This document shows, in pieces, positions 40,745-54,400 of a stretch of DNA of 64,000 nucleotides. Made by a program: the position numbers and the translations under genes. The notes beneath the pieces are model-generated. The model had not been told where the DNA came from and searched no databases. It saw only the letters and a program-made list of their open reading frames with translations. Where the stretch lies: contig NC_063017.1 in the NCBI RefSeq assembly GCF_020509005.1, positions 3,782,001 to 3,846,000 of the forward strand, written 5' to 3'. How positions within the stretch are numbered: position 1 is the stretch's first letter; the number at the start of each line of letters is the position of its first letter. This stretch comes from Fulvia fulva (lineage: Eukaryota; Ascomycota; Dothideomycetes; Mycosphaerellales; Mycosphaerellaceae).

Positions 40745-41525
40745 TAAAGTCCTAGTATAACCCTTAGTCTAAGACCTTGTTCGCTTGCTCTAGTATTACA
40801 ACCTATAAGATTAGCGAGGAGGCCCTCTTACCCTCCTCTATCTTCTTCTTAACCTACGCTGTCTTTATAATCTATAGTCCTAGTGCTATTACCTAGTTTT
40901 GCCTCTAGAGGTTTAGTATATCCCTTTATATATTAAAGGTTCGTAGGACCCTATACGTAATTACTATATACTATTAATAGGAGACTTTCGCTATACTCCC
41001 GATCTTTAGTGTCTACTCCTTATTTATTTCGAGGGCCTTCTTGTCCTATACGTATACTATAAATAGCTTGACCCCTTTATTGTCTGCCCTTGCCCCTACT
41101 ATTCCCTTTACTCCGATCTTCTCGACTATCTCCCTCCCGGTCATCTTTCCTATCTCTTCCTTCTCTTTCTAGTCCGTAATATAGACTCGTAGTACTATAC
41201 TTTAAGGGGGGTGGGTTGGCTCGCGATTGTTGCCTAGGTCGTTAGGCCCTAGGTCTGTCTCGGGTCTCTTTAAGGGTTGTTTCTTGCGTTTCGTGTTACT
41301 GCCTCGATTGCTATGTTGATCGTAGTGCTTGTTTGTCGTTTGAGCGCCTTTAGTCCCCCGAGCAGTTCGCTTATTACTCCTTTTAGTGCTCTCTCTAGAA
41401 ACCTCCCTTCTTCTACCGCTACTATCTCTTCCGCCTTCTTATAGAGCGTCCTCTACTCGTCTCCCCCTTACTCTCGGTCGTCTACTACCGTCGTCGTCGC
41501 CATTTTTTCAAGGTCGTTTTTATAC
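40745..41525 (-). pseudogene. LINE B4 ORF1 start
   Basis: It resumes after C3 and ends at the ORF1 initiator (ATGGCGACGACG on the - strand at about 41491-41502). The ORF at 41386-41586 on the + strand is a shadow that runs out into the helicase piece. Confidence 0.75.
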
Positions 41526-42231
41526 CCTAGCCTTATATATAGTATCTACGTTAAGGATATTGAGAACTATAGATAACGCGATATAGATAAGACCTATAAT
41601 TAGAGCGCTTATATTAGTACATTATTATCGTCTAATATCTATACCCTTAGTAAAGTCTAGTAGCTAAATAAGATCGAGAAGTATCTAGTCGAGTTAGCTA
41701 TATAGATACTATCTTAAGCGTAGTACGATAAGCTTAATTACGAGTAGAAGATACTTTATAAGGTAGTATTACTATACTACGAGAAGATCTTAGCTAGTAA
41801 GAGTCTGCTACCTTTAAAGATTAATATTAATAGCCGACCTAGTACCGGTAAGTCCTACATTATTTAGGTAATATCTACTTACCCCTAATATAAGGCCCGA
41901 GAATCTAGTTACGAGAAGCCTAGTATAGTTATCCTACGTTATACTCCGATAGGGATAGCTATAATTAGTATTAATAGCTAGACTATCTATTACCTGTTTA
42001 AGCTTCTAGTTAGAGGTACGTTTACTAGTCTATCTAAAGTAAAGCTTACCGAGCTTACGACCTTCTTTAAGTATATTCGATACCTAATTATTAATAAGAA
42101 GTCTATACTTAGCTTAAAGCTACTCGGCCTTATTAACTACTATATAAAGTAGATTAAGGTACGACCGACCGAGCTTTTTAGTAGATTAGGTATACTTCTA
42201 TTCGGTAACTTCTAGTAATTACCTCCGGTTA
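41526..42231 (+). pseudogene. Helitron/PIF1 helicase ORF, main N-terminal part of helicase domain (RIP-mutated)
   Basis: The + strand reads, with RIP stops, LNYEQKILYKVVLLYYEKILA, then LKININSRPSTGKSYII (Walker A; PGTGKS changed to PSTGKS by GGT-to-AGT, 41838-41855), LRYTPTGIAAI, a KKSI motif (DEKS in active forms), GLINYYIKQI and LLFGNF..LPPV (motif GDFxQLPPV). These are PIF1-family helicase motifs as found in fungal Helitron proteins. The SINE-like E2 lies directly after LPPV. Confidence 0.8.
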
Positions 42232-42731
42232 GTTAATAAATTGTTCTATTAACGTACTATTTAAGTCCTAGACTAGATAATACGGGTCGTATCTACGACC
42301 GAGTTCAAAATTTAAAGAGAAAAGCCCCGCGTACCCGAACGTAAAAACTCTTCGAAAGATTACGAGCTCGCGCTCGGTATTCGTAATAAAGGTCGACGAA
42401 TATTACTACGGTAGTACGCCTCGTCCCGGTAGTAAAATTTGTCGCGGTCTTATCGCCCGGGATAGACGGCAAATTACGCCCGTATTTCTTCGCTACGCCG
42501 CGCCGGGTAGGCCCGCCGTACGTACGCCGAAACCCGAGAATATAAGAGAGAGAGAGAGAGGTAGTATCTTGAATAACCCGTCCCCTCCGAGAGTCTTCGA
42601 CTGCCTCCTTTATATAATATCCCGAGATTTAGTATCTCGCTCTAGATTCGTAGCGAGAGCGCTCGCTTTATACGGCCGTCGTTATCTAAAGAGAGAGTCC
42701 GCCGCCTTCTCTCTTCTTTCGAGTAGTTCCG

Positions 42732-42916
42732 TATTATAAGTAGGTATAAGTACGTAGTCGGGTAAGGTATAAGTCGAATAGATGTTCTATCTAAGGGAGG
42801 CGCGGAGGGCGCGAGAGTTATATACGGGCGCTAAGCCGCTAGTCGGATTAGTTAGCGGGCGCGAGGTCTAGGTACGTACCTATAGGTTTAAGTAAATAGA
42901 CGCCGGTACGGTAATA
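42732..42916 (-). repeat. Gypsy G1 3' LTR
   Basis: 185 bp, same length as 54745-54929, with scattered RIP-type differences. Confidence 0.88.
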
Positions 42917-43429
42917 CTACCCCCCCTCTTAGAGTACGCTCCGGAGCACTCTCCTCTCCTCTTATATCTATTGTATCTATTACATCTCTTATTACCTTCT
43001 TAAACACCTTATTATCTATTAGACTATATATATCGCTCTCTTTCTTATAAGCCCGGAGGCCTCGTTCTACCGGTATTAGAGCTATCGCTACTTATACTAG
43101 TTAGCGCGCTATACGTATACCTATAGCATTCTTATTTAGTATCTAGTCTATAGGTAGTTAAAAACTAGGTGGCTTAGTCGCTCTCGGGTAGTTATAGTAA
43201 AAGTCGGCTACGGAGGCGGCGGTAGTCTCGATAACCTAGTCCGTAGCTTTATAGAATAGCTTATTATATCTAATATAAATCACTAAGTATTCCTAATATA
43301 GCTACTTACCTCCTACCGGTATTAGTCCTCGCGGCTATCTCTTCTTATAGTCTAGAATTTGCTTAACTTCCTATTAATCGGGTTCGGCGGGATCGGCTTC
43401 GTATTATTCGTCGTCGATAATTCGGATCG

Positions 43430-46390
43430 GTAGTAGTACGGGTTATGTCTGTCCTATAACCGGCGGATAAACTAATATAAGAAGGTATAAGTAGAAGCGA
43501 TTATCGATATTTAAAGTAGGTAGGAGCTCTACTTTATAAGTATTGCCCGGTAGTACCTCCGTAATTACGTACGGTCTAGACTACTTTACGTCTATCTTAC
43601 GAGAAGGTCTCTCTATCGTCTAGTTCTTAGTACTTACCTATACTTCGTCGCCTTTAGCGTACCGTAGTATAGGTATACGCGTCTAGTTTACGTACTTAGC
43701 TTAGACTACTTATACTAAGGCTATCTACTACCGTAAGTATTAGTATATCTCTTATATCTTAGCCGTAAACTTATCGGCGGACTCGGCGTCTAGTCGCTAT
43801 TTATATAGTATTAGTAGTATAGGTAAGTCTAAGTCGAACTTAGAGAACCTTAGATTACGCCTAGTATTAGTATAGAATAGCGAGACGCCTATTATTACGG
43901 ACACTATATTATTTACTATAAACCTAGCTAATAGAGTCTAATCTAGCTAGTCGTCCTAGGTATAGTTAATAAAGATACGTAGGTATTGCTCTATCACTTT
44001 ATTCGTATTCTCCGACTGTCTATCTATTTCTAGGTAGAACAACGAAGATAGCTTTCGATTAATACTAAGTAGCGCGTATATTCTACGCTAGAATACGGAA
44101 ACCTATTACGTACTACGATCCGAGACAATAAACTTCGGGAGCCTATGTCTACTAAACACGTACTTAAGGAATACTAGTACTTAATGCTCTACTGTTATCG
44201 AGGTAATAGGAATAATATATCGCTCCTTAGTTAAGCGGTATATAACGGTTATAATATTCTCGTACGTTTGTCCGTCGACTACGCTTGTTCCCTTCGGTAG
44301 TTTGACTATAAAGTTAATAGAGATATCCTCCTAAGCGCTAAATAGTACTAGTAGCGGTCTTAATAGCCCTAGGTACTAGATGTTAGTGTTCTTATTCGTA
44401 CGGTAAGCGCGGTAGGTACGTATATAGCTCTTAATAAATCGTACGATACCTAGCTAGGTATAGTTACGAGCTACTAATTTATACGTCTTCTCGTCCCCTA
44501 AGTAACTAGCTACTATATAGTCGTAGAAAGACTATACGATACGAGTACGTACCGGGATTTCACCTTTATCTAGATTATCTTTTAACTCCGGAGGAACGAA
44601 TAGGCTATAACTACTATATATATTCTTAATATATATTATACCTCCGACTAGGACTATATAACGGTTATTAATACGGTACTTCCTTAGTAAGGTGTATAGA
44701 TCATCTCGTTCTAGCTATTAAACGGCTTCCTTAGCCTCTAGTTACGTATAGAGTCCTCGAATAGCGGTCGTAAGCGGGGTTATAACGTTATTAGTATATA
44801 CCGACAATACTCTAGTAGACAATAGGTTTAGGATATAATCTAGGCCTAGTAACACCTAATACTACTATTAGTTTCGTAGATTATCTAGGTCTCTAGGCTT
44901 CGGCAAGTCCTATAAACGTCGGGATAAGCTATCTAGCTTAGTACCTTAAACTCCTAGCCTATAGACGATCTTAAAGAAGAACTATAAGAGAAACTCGGCC
45001 TAGCGAGCTTGTCTACGGTTTAATTACTTCGTACTTATAAACTACTCGAGGTTCTTATAATTAGAGTATATAAGCGTCGGCTTGTCCTTAGATTCCGGGT
45101 CTAGTAGATTCTTATAATCGTCGGTACCGTATTCGTTAATAGTTAGCTCCGGTCGCTATTCCTCGAAAGCTTATATAATAGCTAGGAGCTCCTTATTATA
45201 GATATCGTAGTTATATTACTATAGATCTATCTTCTTAGATATATAAGCGATAGGATATAATACTCCTTACTCGTTACGTTATAAGAGTACTACTACTATT
45301 ACGTAATCTAAGGCATCTATTTCTAGAATAGTCTCTCGCCCTAGGTAGAAGTGTTTTAAGGTAGGCGTATCAATAAATGCTTAGTTTAATGCCTCGAACG
45401 CCTATTAATATACTAGAGACTAGTCCTATAGGACATTCTTCCTCGTAAGCTTCGTTATAGGCAAGTAGATCTTACTAAAATTCTTAATAAACCTACGGTA
45501 GAAGTTAGTAAACCCTATAAACGACAAGATGTCGGTGATATTCGCGGGTATAGGCCAATTCTTAACGCATTTAATCTTAGCTAGGTCTATCTTAATGCCC
45601 TCATTTGTGATAATAACACCTAGATAAGTAGTCTCGTGTCTAAAGAACTCGTATTTATTAATATCTAACTAGAGCCCGGCGGTATCTAGCTTTCGTAGAA
45701 CCTTTAGGATATATTAGACATACTCTTCTCTTGTCTTACTAAAGACAAGTACGTTATTAAGGTAATATAACACGAAGTTATCTAGAAACTCCCTTAGTGT
45801 GTCGTTTATAAATAACTAAAACATTCCTAGTATATTATATAGTCCAAAAGGTATAACTACGTACTTAAACTACCTATATCTAGTAGTAAAGGCCGTTTTC
45901 TACTCGTCTCCTATTATAATACGGATGCGATTAAACGTAGTAATAACATCTAGCTTAGTAAACTATTACGCGCTAGTAATGCGATCTAAGATCTCTTGAA
46001 ATAGTAGAATCGAGTAGCGACTCTTCGTTATAAGCGCGTTTAGAGCTCTATAGTCTACGTATACTCGTAGCCCTCTACCTAGCTTTTTAACTATTAGAAT
46101 AGGTACTACTACTAGTGACACGCTTCTCTAAATAAAACCTTTCTCAAGTTGGTCGTCGATCCACTTCTTGATCACCTCGTTCTCTCGTATAGAGAAGGAG
46201 TATAGTCTTCGAAATAGCGGTGTCTAACTATTCTTTAGCTTAATCTTATAGTCTACGCTAGGCCGTCGCGGTAGGACCTTATCTACTTCCTTACGGCTAA
46301 ATAGCCTAGCTATTTCCCTAAACTCTACTAGTAACAAAGGGATAGGATCCTAGTCTTTGTCCTTACCGTTTATAAAACGTTAATAGTCGT
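43430..46390 (-). pseudogene. Gypsy G1 pol remnant (RT, RNase H, integrase)
   Basis: Sense is the - strand. RT contains [13 protein letters not shown] near 45780-45740 (YLDD changed to YLNN by RIP), then NEGIKIDLAKIKCVKNWPIP and LSFIGFTNFYRRFIKNFS near 45600-45480. Integrase shows IVSDRST and IEQYLRIFINY at about 44150-43960. RIP stops are frequent. The order matches Metaviridae (Gypsy). The RT start lies near or beyond the A3 insertion. Confidence 0.8.
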
Positions 46391-46402
46391 TAGCTAATAT
46401 AG

Positions 46403-49400
46403 ATAGATAGATTTGTCATTTCCCTGTTCTAGGACCCTATCCGGCCTATATAGGTATATATCTATTGTTATGTACAAAGGGAAACCCGAATAGGTGAAAA
46501 CCCTTCCCGCCCCCGACTACTCCTTGTCTAGTTTAGCTTTCCCTCTAAACGTACGTAGTCTATGTCACTACCCCGTTAGCCCCCGCTCCTAGCCGGTCTC
46601 GTCGCGCTACGTCGTGTCCTCTCTTCCTATACTATTCCTACTAGGCGGTACTGTTCTAGCCAGCCCTTTTCTAGTATCTAGTTCGTAATACGCCGTAGGT
46701 CCTTAGCGTTGTTAAGAAGTGCCCTAATCGTCCGGTTCCTCGCCTTTGCTATCTACTCCCCCCTTCCTAGCGACCACCTCGGATAGACGAGGAGTGCGTG
46801 CCGTACGTTCTAGGAGCGATAGCCGTAGAGGCAGCTAGTATTCGTGTATCCTAGAACCTTCCTCTATAATAGGTACCCCTAGAGGCCGATGTGTTCGCTT
46901 CGTAGTTAGGTTACTATACTACTCTATACCCTCGTAAGGCGGTAGTAGATAAGCTTCGGGGGGTGCTTGACCGCGGATTTTGTAGCTAACTATTCCTTAG
47001 GTTATCCCGCTAGCTAAGGGCGTCTACTATGCCCTACAACCTAGTTGTTCTACCTCTCTTTCTATAGTTGCTCTACAAACGATTTCTTACCTTCCTATTA
47101 TGTTGCTAGCTATTCGTCCCTTACCCGGTAGTTCGGCTCGTTTCCGGGTCGAATGCCCCTATACGCTTATACTGATTCGCGGGCCCTTACGACTGTACTA
47201 GCGATGACCTTCTATACTAGGTACTATGCCGACTTACCTAAGTAGGAGGTCCGTAGTCCCTAGATGTATAGGTCGATCGGCGGTATAGCGGTCTCGTACT
47301 TAAGTATCCTCGTTAGTATCGACTTATATACCCCGGTAACCTTCCTTAGGCATTAGTTTTAGATCTTCGCTAGCGGCGCGACGAGTCCCTTCGATAGGTA
47401 GGCCCTCTCGCCTAAAGACTACACTTAGCTACTATAGGTAAGGACTAGCCGTATAATAGCCGTATATAGAAGTCGTAACTGCCGGAAGTCCGCCCCCTAT
47501 ATAGACGTAGTAAGCCTCTAGCATAATGCTATATTCTGTTCAGCTTTCCGTAATATTGCCTATACGTGCTTCCTCTACCGTAGCGCCGGGTCTACCTATA
47601 GTCCGAGGATCCTAAGCTGATTTGCCGGGTTAGTCGTATGCCCCTATATCTAGATAGAAGCTTGTATATTATAGAACCGTGGCCGGCGCGTAAAGTGTAT
47701 TAGATTGTACTTTTCTAGGGCAAACCGAGCCCCGTACCTCCTAGCCTAGTCCTCGTAGATCTTGTGCTTCTCTTCTAGTAGCCTATAGTTCTCCTTAGTC
47801 GAGGAAGACTACGCTAGGATGTTTATATCGTCTACGAAGCCGCTCGTAGCGGTATTCTGGGATTCTAGGGCTAGGAGTAGCGTCGCTATAAAGAAGAGGA
47901 ACAGAATAGGTACTAGCGTTAAGCCTTACGGGATTCTAGTATAGACTGCTTAAAATAGGCTTCTATACTAGCCGACTAGGATCGACGTACTACGGTTTTG
48001 GAGGTAGGACCGTACGAAGTTAATAAGCCACTTAGGGAGTCCTTTCGACCTTAGGATATAGAGTAGCCGCGGGTATAACACGTAGTCGAAGGCTCCCGAT
48101 ATGTCTAGGCTAAGTAAGGAAGCCACCTTGTCCCTATTCTTATACTAGATAGCCTTTACCTAAGAGGTAATAAGTTCTATCGCGGATAGCGTCGATCGCT
48201 ATAGGCGCGTACCTATCTAGGTGTCCGGGAGTAGGGAGTGTTCCTCTGCCGCCTCGGAGAGTCTCGTTATAACCAGCTTCTTAAGCGCCTTCCTAAGAGT
48301 GTTAAGGAGCGTAATTAGGCGGTACGACTTTACCTACGTATAGTCTTCCTTCTACGGCTTACGTAGGACTACTGTCGTCGATTGTTTAAAAGCTATCGGG
48401 TGGTACCCGGTCTATAGGCAGGCGTTAAAGATCGCTATAACTACTAGGGCTAGTTGATCTCTACACTTCTTTAGTAGCTCGTTTAGGATCCTATCCGGCC
48501 CCGGGGCTTTCTTCGCCGGCAACTTCCTTAGTATAGCGGCAACTTCTCCCTCGGACACCTCCTATTAGACCGCGATGCTAGGGGCTAGGGGAGTAGAGCT
48601 GTTTATGTCGCTTAGATCAGCCTCGACTAGGGGCGGGAAGAACTTGCTAGCTAGTAGACGCGCCTTGGCCTCGGGGTCGCTAACCGGGCCACTAGGCGAT
48701 TATAGCGCTAGGATAGAGAAGGAGGGGCCCTATATAGGGTCCTGTCGGGCCCATTTCGCTAGCTTCTATATCCTCTCTAGCTTGCCGGCGATTTCTTCTA
48801 CTATAGCCCTCTAGCCGACTACTTTCTCCCTTCGTATTATAGCTTTCTTCTGTTAGTATACTTCCCTATATACGTTCTAGGCCTCCTCGCTATAGCTGCT
48901 CGTCTATACCCGGCGGGCTTTCCTTGCTTCTCTTACTACCGTAGTACACTCCGGCGTCTAGTATAGTTTAGACCATGTCGTTAGTTAGGCAAGCGGAACG
49001 TGAAGTAAGGTCGCTTTTCTTATTTCGTCTATTAACCCCTAGACTGCTTCGTCTATCTCGTCTTTACTATTGTATTACTACTACGCGATCTAGACTAGCC
49101 TCTTAGAGTTATCGAGGTACGCCTAGATGTTAGCCTAGTAGGCCTTTCCCTAGTTTGGCTTAGGGGTTCCCGCTAGTGTACGTTATATCTATGTCGTAAT
49201 AGAGGTCCTAACTAGTATATAGTCTGACGACGCCTCGAGTTTATGTTCGATCCTATAGTAGGTTACCGTATAGTAGTAGCTATCTAAGATCTAGGAGAGG
49301 TCGATCGTGCCTTAGAGTCCCCCTCTCTTCTAGGTGCCTAGGTCCTTCGGGGTATTAAGGGCAATTACGTTGCTCGCCATTAAGTCGAGTACTTCGTCGG

Positions 49401-51392
49401 CTATAGGGTACGGCTATATAAGGCTTTCCTAGGAAGGGTGGTATATGTTAAAGTCTCCTACTACGATGTGGCACCCTTGTCTCTTAAGCGCACTATCTAG
49501 GTGTCTATAGACCCCTAGGTCGCGGCTAGACCTCGAGGCTAGCGGTTATATATATAGGTTATGTATCTAGGTGCTACCTACGTAGAGGGAGGTAATATTG
49601 CCCCCGCCTTCTTCGTCTACGTAGTACACTACCTCCTAGTCGGATTCTAGTATGTCCTTACTAATATAGAAGTACGTACGGGGTCTACCGTCGCCTCGTA
49701 GGCATATCGTGTAGCCTAGTGACTTGTAGGTTATTAGTCTCTTATAGTACGGGTTAATCTATAGCTCCTAGATTATAAGGACGTAGTGGACGCGCGGGTC
49801 CGCCTCGTGTAGGAAATGGTTCTGGACTATATCCTTGCTATAGTTGACGTTATACTAGATGATGCTAAGCGTGTCGAGGCTAGTCATCGGCATCGACAAT
49901 CATTTCCTCTATATCGTCCTATGTCCTACTGCCCTGTACGTCCTGGTCTACGCCTATCGGCTATGTACTAAAGGGGAGCCGGGCCTAGTTAGATTCCCTC
50001 GCCGTAGCTAGCAGAGTACGTGGCCTCCCGTACGCCCTAGGTTGCGCATCCTTTATATCGTTCTCGGCCCTAGGGCGCTTGTGCCCGACCGCCGCTAGTT
50101 AGTTCCGGTATAGGCTAGCCTTACGGTCGCCGTAGAATCTTAGGGCGACGGTTCTGTTTGTGATTGCCTTGTTTTTCGCTAGTTTCCGCTATAGGCATTC
50201 CGTACTATACGATAGGTAGTGCCCCGGACAGTTCGCGTACCGTCTCGTAGTCGATATATAGTCCCTAGATATATAGTCTCCTATACAGTTCGAGCAGGCC
50301 TACTTATTTATACACGTGTAGGTTTAGTGTCTATACTGTTAGCATTTAAAGCATTAGAGGACACGAAAGGATAAGGAGTGCTTTTCTACTATCTTGAGGC
50401 TATATTGCTAGACTAGGCCTTGTTCTATCGCTAGATCCGCCGCTTTCGCGTCTTATAGCTATACTATTAGCGCCGAGGCCTTCTTGCCTTCTAGCCATTT
50501 CCTATAGAGCCAAGTCGCCTTCTAGATTAGAGAGTTAAGAGTGACCGGGTTGTCCTCTTAGAGAGCGCGTAGGTGACCCTAGTTAGTTAGGTCAAACTCC
50601 TTAGGTATATCGTGGACTAGGATTGTAAATTGTTTCGTTAAGACCTTCGCTAATGCCGTAACCTTAGATGCCTACTATAGCTATACCTCTAGGTGCCTCC
50701 TAGTAGTAGCAGAGCTAGTATAGATCTATAGAGTGCCGTTAGACTATTAGTTCACTACGACTACCCCTAGTTAGTTAATTCGTTAGGCGAGCTCCTTGTT
50801 CGATAGCTTCGTAACTTCGGCCTAGTCTTCCTTTACTACAATACGGATCGTAACTATATCGTACGTTAGGCGGGGGCCTAGTATCGATGCCGCGACCGAT
50901 GCCTAGCTATAGGGGTGTTGATTCCGGGTGGCCTTACTAATCACCTAGGACGTCGTCCTTATTTCTTGTTGCCCTCGGTAATACGATAGTACAAGCGCCG
51001 TACGTAGCTAAGTGATCATTACCTATAGAGACCGGTAAGGGAGCTAATCGTTAGTTTCTATACTTTTTACGTCCTCTATAAGTTACTACTAGTTGTCTTA
51101 GGGGGGCTTCGCCTATAGGGCCGTAGGCGCCGTTAGTGCCGTAGCCTAGGCTACTATTACCTAGGAGTTGCCTAATGTAGCTAGGCACCTCCGCGGCGTT
51201 TAGAGCTGAAGAAACAGGGTGAAGAGAGCTTTAAGCTGTCTAGATTAAATAAGGTAGAACTCCCTTAGTCCTAGGGGCAGTGGCCTGCTTTGTATATCGT
51301 TAGAATGGCCTTGATAAGAGCTTTCGAATGTGTCTTGTTTTGGCGTAGAGATCGATAAGCCGACCCGTAACTATATAAGTATTAGGCCTATC
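46403..51392 (-). mobile_element. LINE A3 (Tad1-like), full-length type, moderately RIP-mutated
   Basis: TSD TAGCTAATATAG (46391-46402 and 51393-51404). The tail lies at 46403-46411. About 5.0 kb uninterrupted, the best family A reference here. On the - strand: ORF1 (about 51340-49970) with a cysteine segment near 50290-50210; endonuclease (GDFNIYHPS near 49460-49431); linker (48975-48520, matching D-A1); RT with GFVDDINILA near 47839-47816 and the GIP.GLTLVPILFLFF block near 47940-47880. The 5' end (51341-51392) differs from that of A2. Confidence 0.88.
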
Positions 51393-51404
51393 TAGCTAAT
51401 ATAG

Positions 51405-54400
51405 TAGAAGCGTTAAGTTACCGCTAGGTATAGTCACCCCGGGGCTCCTCCTATCTTTCTATATTTTCTTAAGTATTAGTATCTACTAACATCGCCGCGC
51501 TACCTCCTAGTATTAGCTTCGCTCTTATACCGAAAGCCTTTAGTATATACGCGGATAGCGGGTCTCGCGCGACTTACTTACTAAGATTTTCTTTTAGGTT
51601 AAATATCTATATTATATATACTTTATAGCCCTTCCTCCGGCTTATACGCCGAAGTGCTTCTATATTAATAGGCTTGATATCGATCTCCGGCTTAGTCTCG
51701 ACCTCTAGTTCTTTCTTCGTTCGACGCGCTAGGCGCTTAAGTATTTCAACCCTATAGGCGGGTAGTAGCTAGCGGACGTAATAAGACGGTTCCGGTTTAT
51801 CGTAGATATCGACGGTATGTCGTATTACTACCTTCGTCGTATACGTCTCCTATACTACTATAGGCTCGTCTTTATCCTCTACGTAGGGTTTGACGTAATT
51901 AGATAGAGCTTGAGGTCGCGAACTCTCTAGTACTAGTATCTCGGTCTAAAGAACGCCTCTTAGTATAATACCCTTATTATTAATAGACTATACGTATACT
52001 AGTTTAGTTCCGAGTATATAGTTCTGTCGACAATATAGTAAGAATAGGGTCATAGTTCCTAACGTATAGTAGAACGTAGGTTAATGCTTGTCGTACTAGG
52101 GACGGCCGAGGATAATATCGTATTCTAGTAATACGTAGTAGCTAGACCTAGTCTCTACGTAGTTACCGATCTGAATCTATACTATTGTTCTATAAGTAAT
52201 AAGGTCACTAGCAGGTCGGCTATCTACTAATATCAGCCCTAACGGATTAGGTAGCTATATTATATTAAGGTTGTTCTTATACGTAAAGTCGATATCAAAG
52301 TACGTAGAGTTAGCACTATTATTATAAAGGGTTTAAGTAGGGATCTTTCTATTTACTATATATAGCATAACTAGATAAGAAGCTATTACCAGATTGTATT
52401 TATCTATAGAGTAGTTTATAGCTAGTAGGGAGTATACTAATATACTCAAAACCTTGCCTCTCTTAGGAGGCCTATGTTTATGTTTATACTTTTCCTTATT
52501 TTCTCGTAACTCTAACTCGTATAGTCTACTACGTATTACGCTTACGGAGTAGACTAGGCGTTTTCCGTACCGCCGGTATTATTAGCGTTACTACTATTAC
52601 TACTATTACGGCGGTTGTTACTTAGGTTATAGCCTAGCGTAAATAGGCGGCGGACGACATCTCGAAGGGGGTACTAATCGGTATTAACACGGCGGTGACC
52701 TTCTTATTCGTATTTTAAGCACCGATTCTAATCGATATATTCCTAGGCGCGAGTAGTATCTAAAGGTTAGATATACTAAAATACCTAAGGTCGATTAGCC
52801 TACTTAGTCTTAGCGTTCGGGTTAGTATTATTATCGCTACTACCCGAAGCCGTATCCTTCTTATCGTCGTTACCCTTAGTAGTCTTCTTATTACCTTAGG
52901 TCTTATTACTATTACCGGTCTTACCGTACTTAAGGTCAAACGCCTTAAATTTGTCCCCGTAGTTATATATCGTAGACACGACTTGCTTAAGGGTTATATT
53001 AACTATGTCCTTGTTTATAATACGGTTGTTATAGCGCGAGTTCAACTTACGGAGTAGGAAGTCCTTCTCGAGTTTCTTTTCCTTCGTACCGTTATTAAGG
53101 TTAACGATATCGGCGTTCTTACGGAAGGATAGGTAGAAGTTACTAAACTTCTCCTTGTTACCCTACTATAGACTATCAAGCTTAGTTATAGTATTAGTAT
53201 AGGCATTACGGGTACCGTAGCGCCGGGCTAGATCTTCTATTATCTTATCTATAGAAGCGTACTAAGTAGTCGTACCTTCCGTAGACTTAGTAAGACTAGG
53301 GATCTTTAAGTCGACATAGGTCTATATACCGTTCTTTAATTAGCTCTAGACGTTCTAAAGGGAGTCCTTTATAGTACGGTACCTTAAGGCTTAGAGCTTA
53401 GCTTCGGTAGTACGCTACTACTCTTAGAACTTAATATCGTCGCTCTTTAGATCGAACTTAGTAGGGGCCTTTAGCTCGTTAGAGGACTTGATGCTAGTAG
53501 TTATATCGGCGTCGTAAGTCGTATATACGGAGATAGGGTTACTATCTAAGTCGGTACTCGGGCAATTCTTCCTACCCTTACGACTACCGTCCTTACGGCT
53601 ATTCTTACGGCCCTTATTACCGTCGTCCTCGTCGTCTAATAAGTCCGATAAATCCGGGTCCGACTTCTTCTTATTAGGCTTATCTCTATTTTACCGACGC
53701 TCTAGTAACTCTTTAGACTCGGTTCGCTAAGGTAGTAGGTCTTACTTTTCCTTAGACCGGCTACGGTCCTTCTCTTACTTCTTAAGCTTAGTAATACGCT
53801 TCTCGGCTACTACGAGCTTAGTCTCGGTCTCTACTAGCTTACTCTCCGCTACCTTATACTACGTACAATATACCTTCTTTATATCTTTAGCCCTCGTAAG
53901 CTCGTCTAGGTCGATAACGATAGTATTCTCGCGCTTAGCGATCTCCTCCTTTAGTTACGTAACCTCCTCTTCTAGGGACTGTCTAGTCGCCTATTCCGTA
54001 TCGATTATATCCTCGAGTCGGTCTATCTAGTCCTTAGTATCTTACGCCTTACGGAGATTAATACGGTTAGCTATATCGAGCGTAGTATTAAGTTTATACG
54101 TACGTTAATAATCGGACTCGATGTTATAGAGGATCTTATAGATCTACTAGGGATAGTTATTGACCGTCTTCTTAAACTTGTCTATATTCAACCCGTTTAA
54201 CGAGTCGAAGGCTTCCTAGAAGTTGTCGATAGTGACCCTCCTCTTCCTCGGTACCTTAGTACCCTTATCTTCTATCTTATCCTTAATAAACTCCGCCCTA
54301 TATAGGTTAGCTAAGTTTAGCTCTATCTCGACCTCCTCTTCCTTAATCGCCTTAAGTTAGTCGAACACCTTCTTATACTACTTACGGTACTAGTTATTCT

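Larger units (their letters stand above)
27471..41525 (-). mobile_element. LINE B2/B4 (one copy split by B3 and C3), RIP-mutated
   Basis: TSD CCTAGCCTTATATA at 27457-27470 and 41526-41539. The tail lies at 27471-27482 and the ORF1 start (TTGAAAAAATGGCG on - strand) at about 41500-41514. Own pieces: 27471-30196 (3' UTR, RT), 37569-38994 (endonuclease, ORF1/ORF2 spacer, ORF1 end) and 40745-41525 (ORF1). Together they make about 4.9 kb. Its 5' end carries about 12 bp (GTATAAAAACGACC on - strand side) not shared with B1 or B3. Confidence 0.85.
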
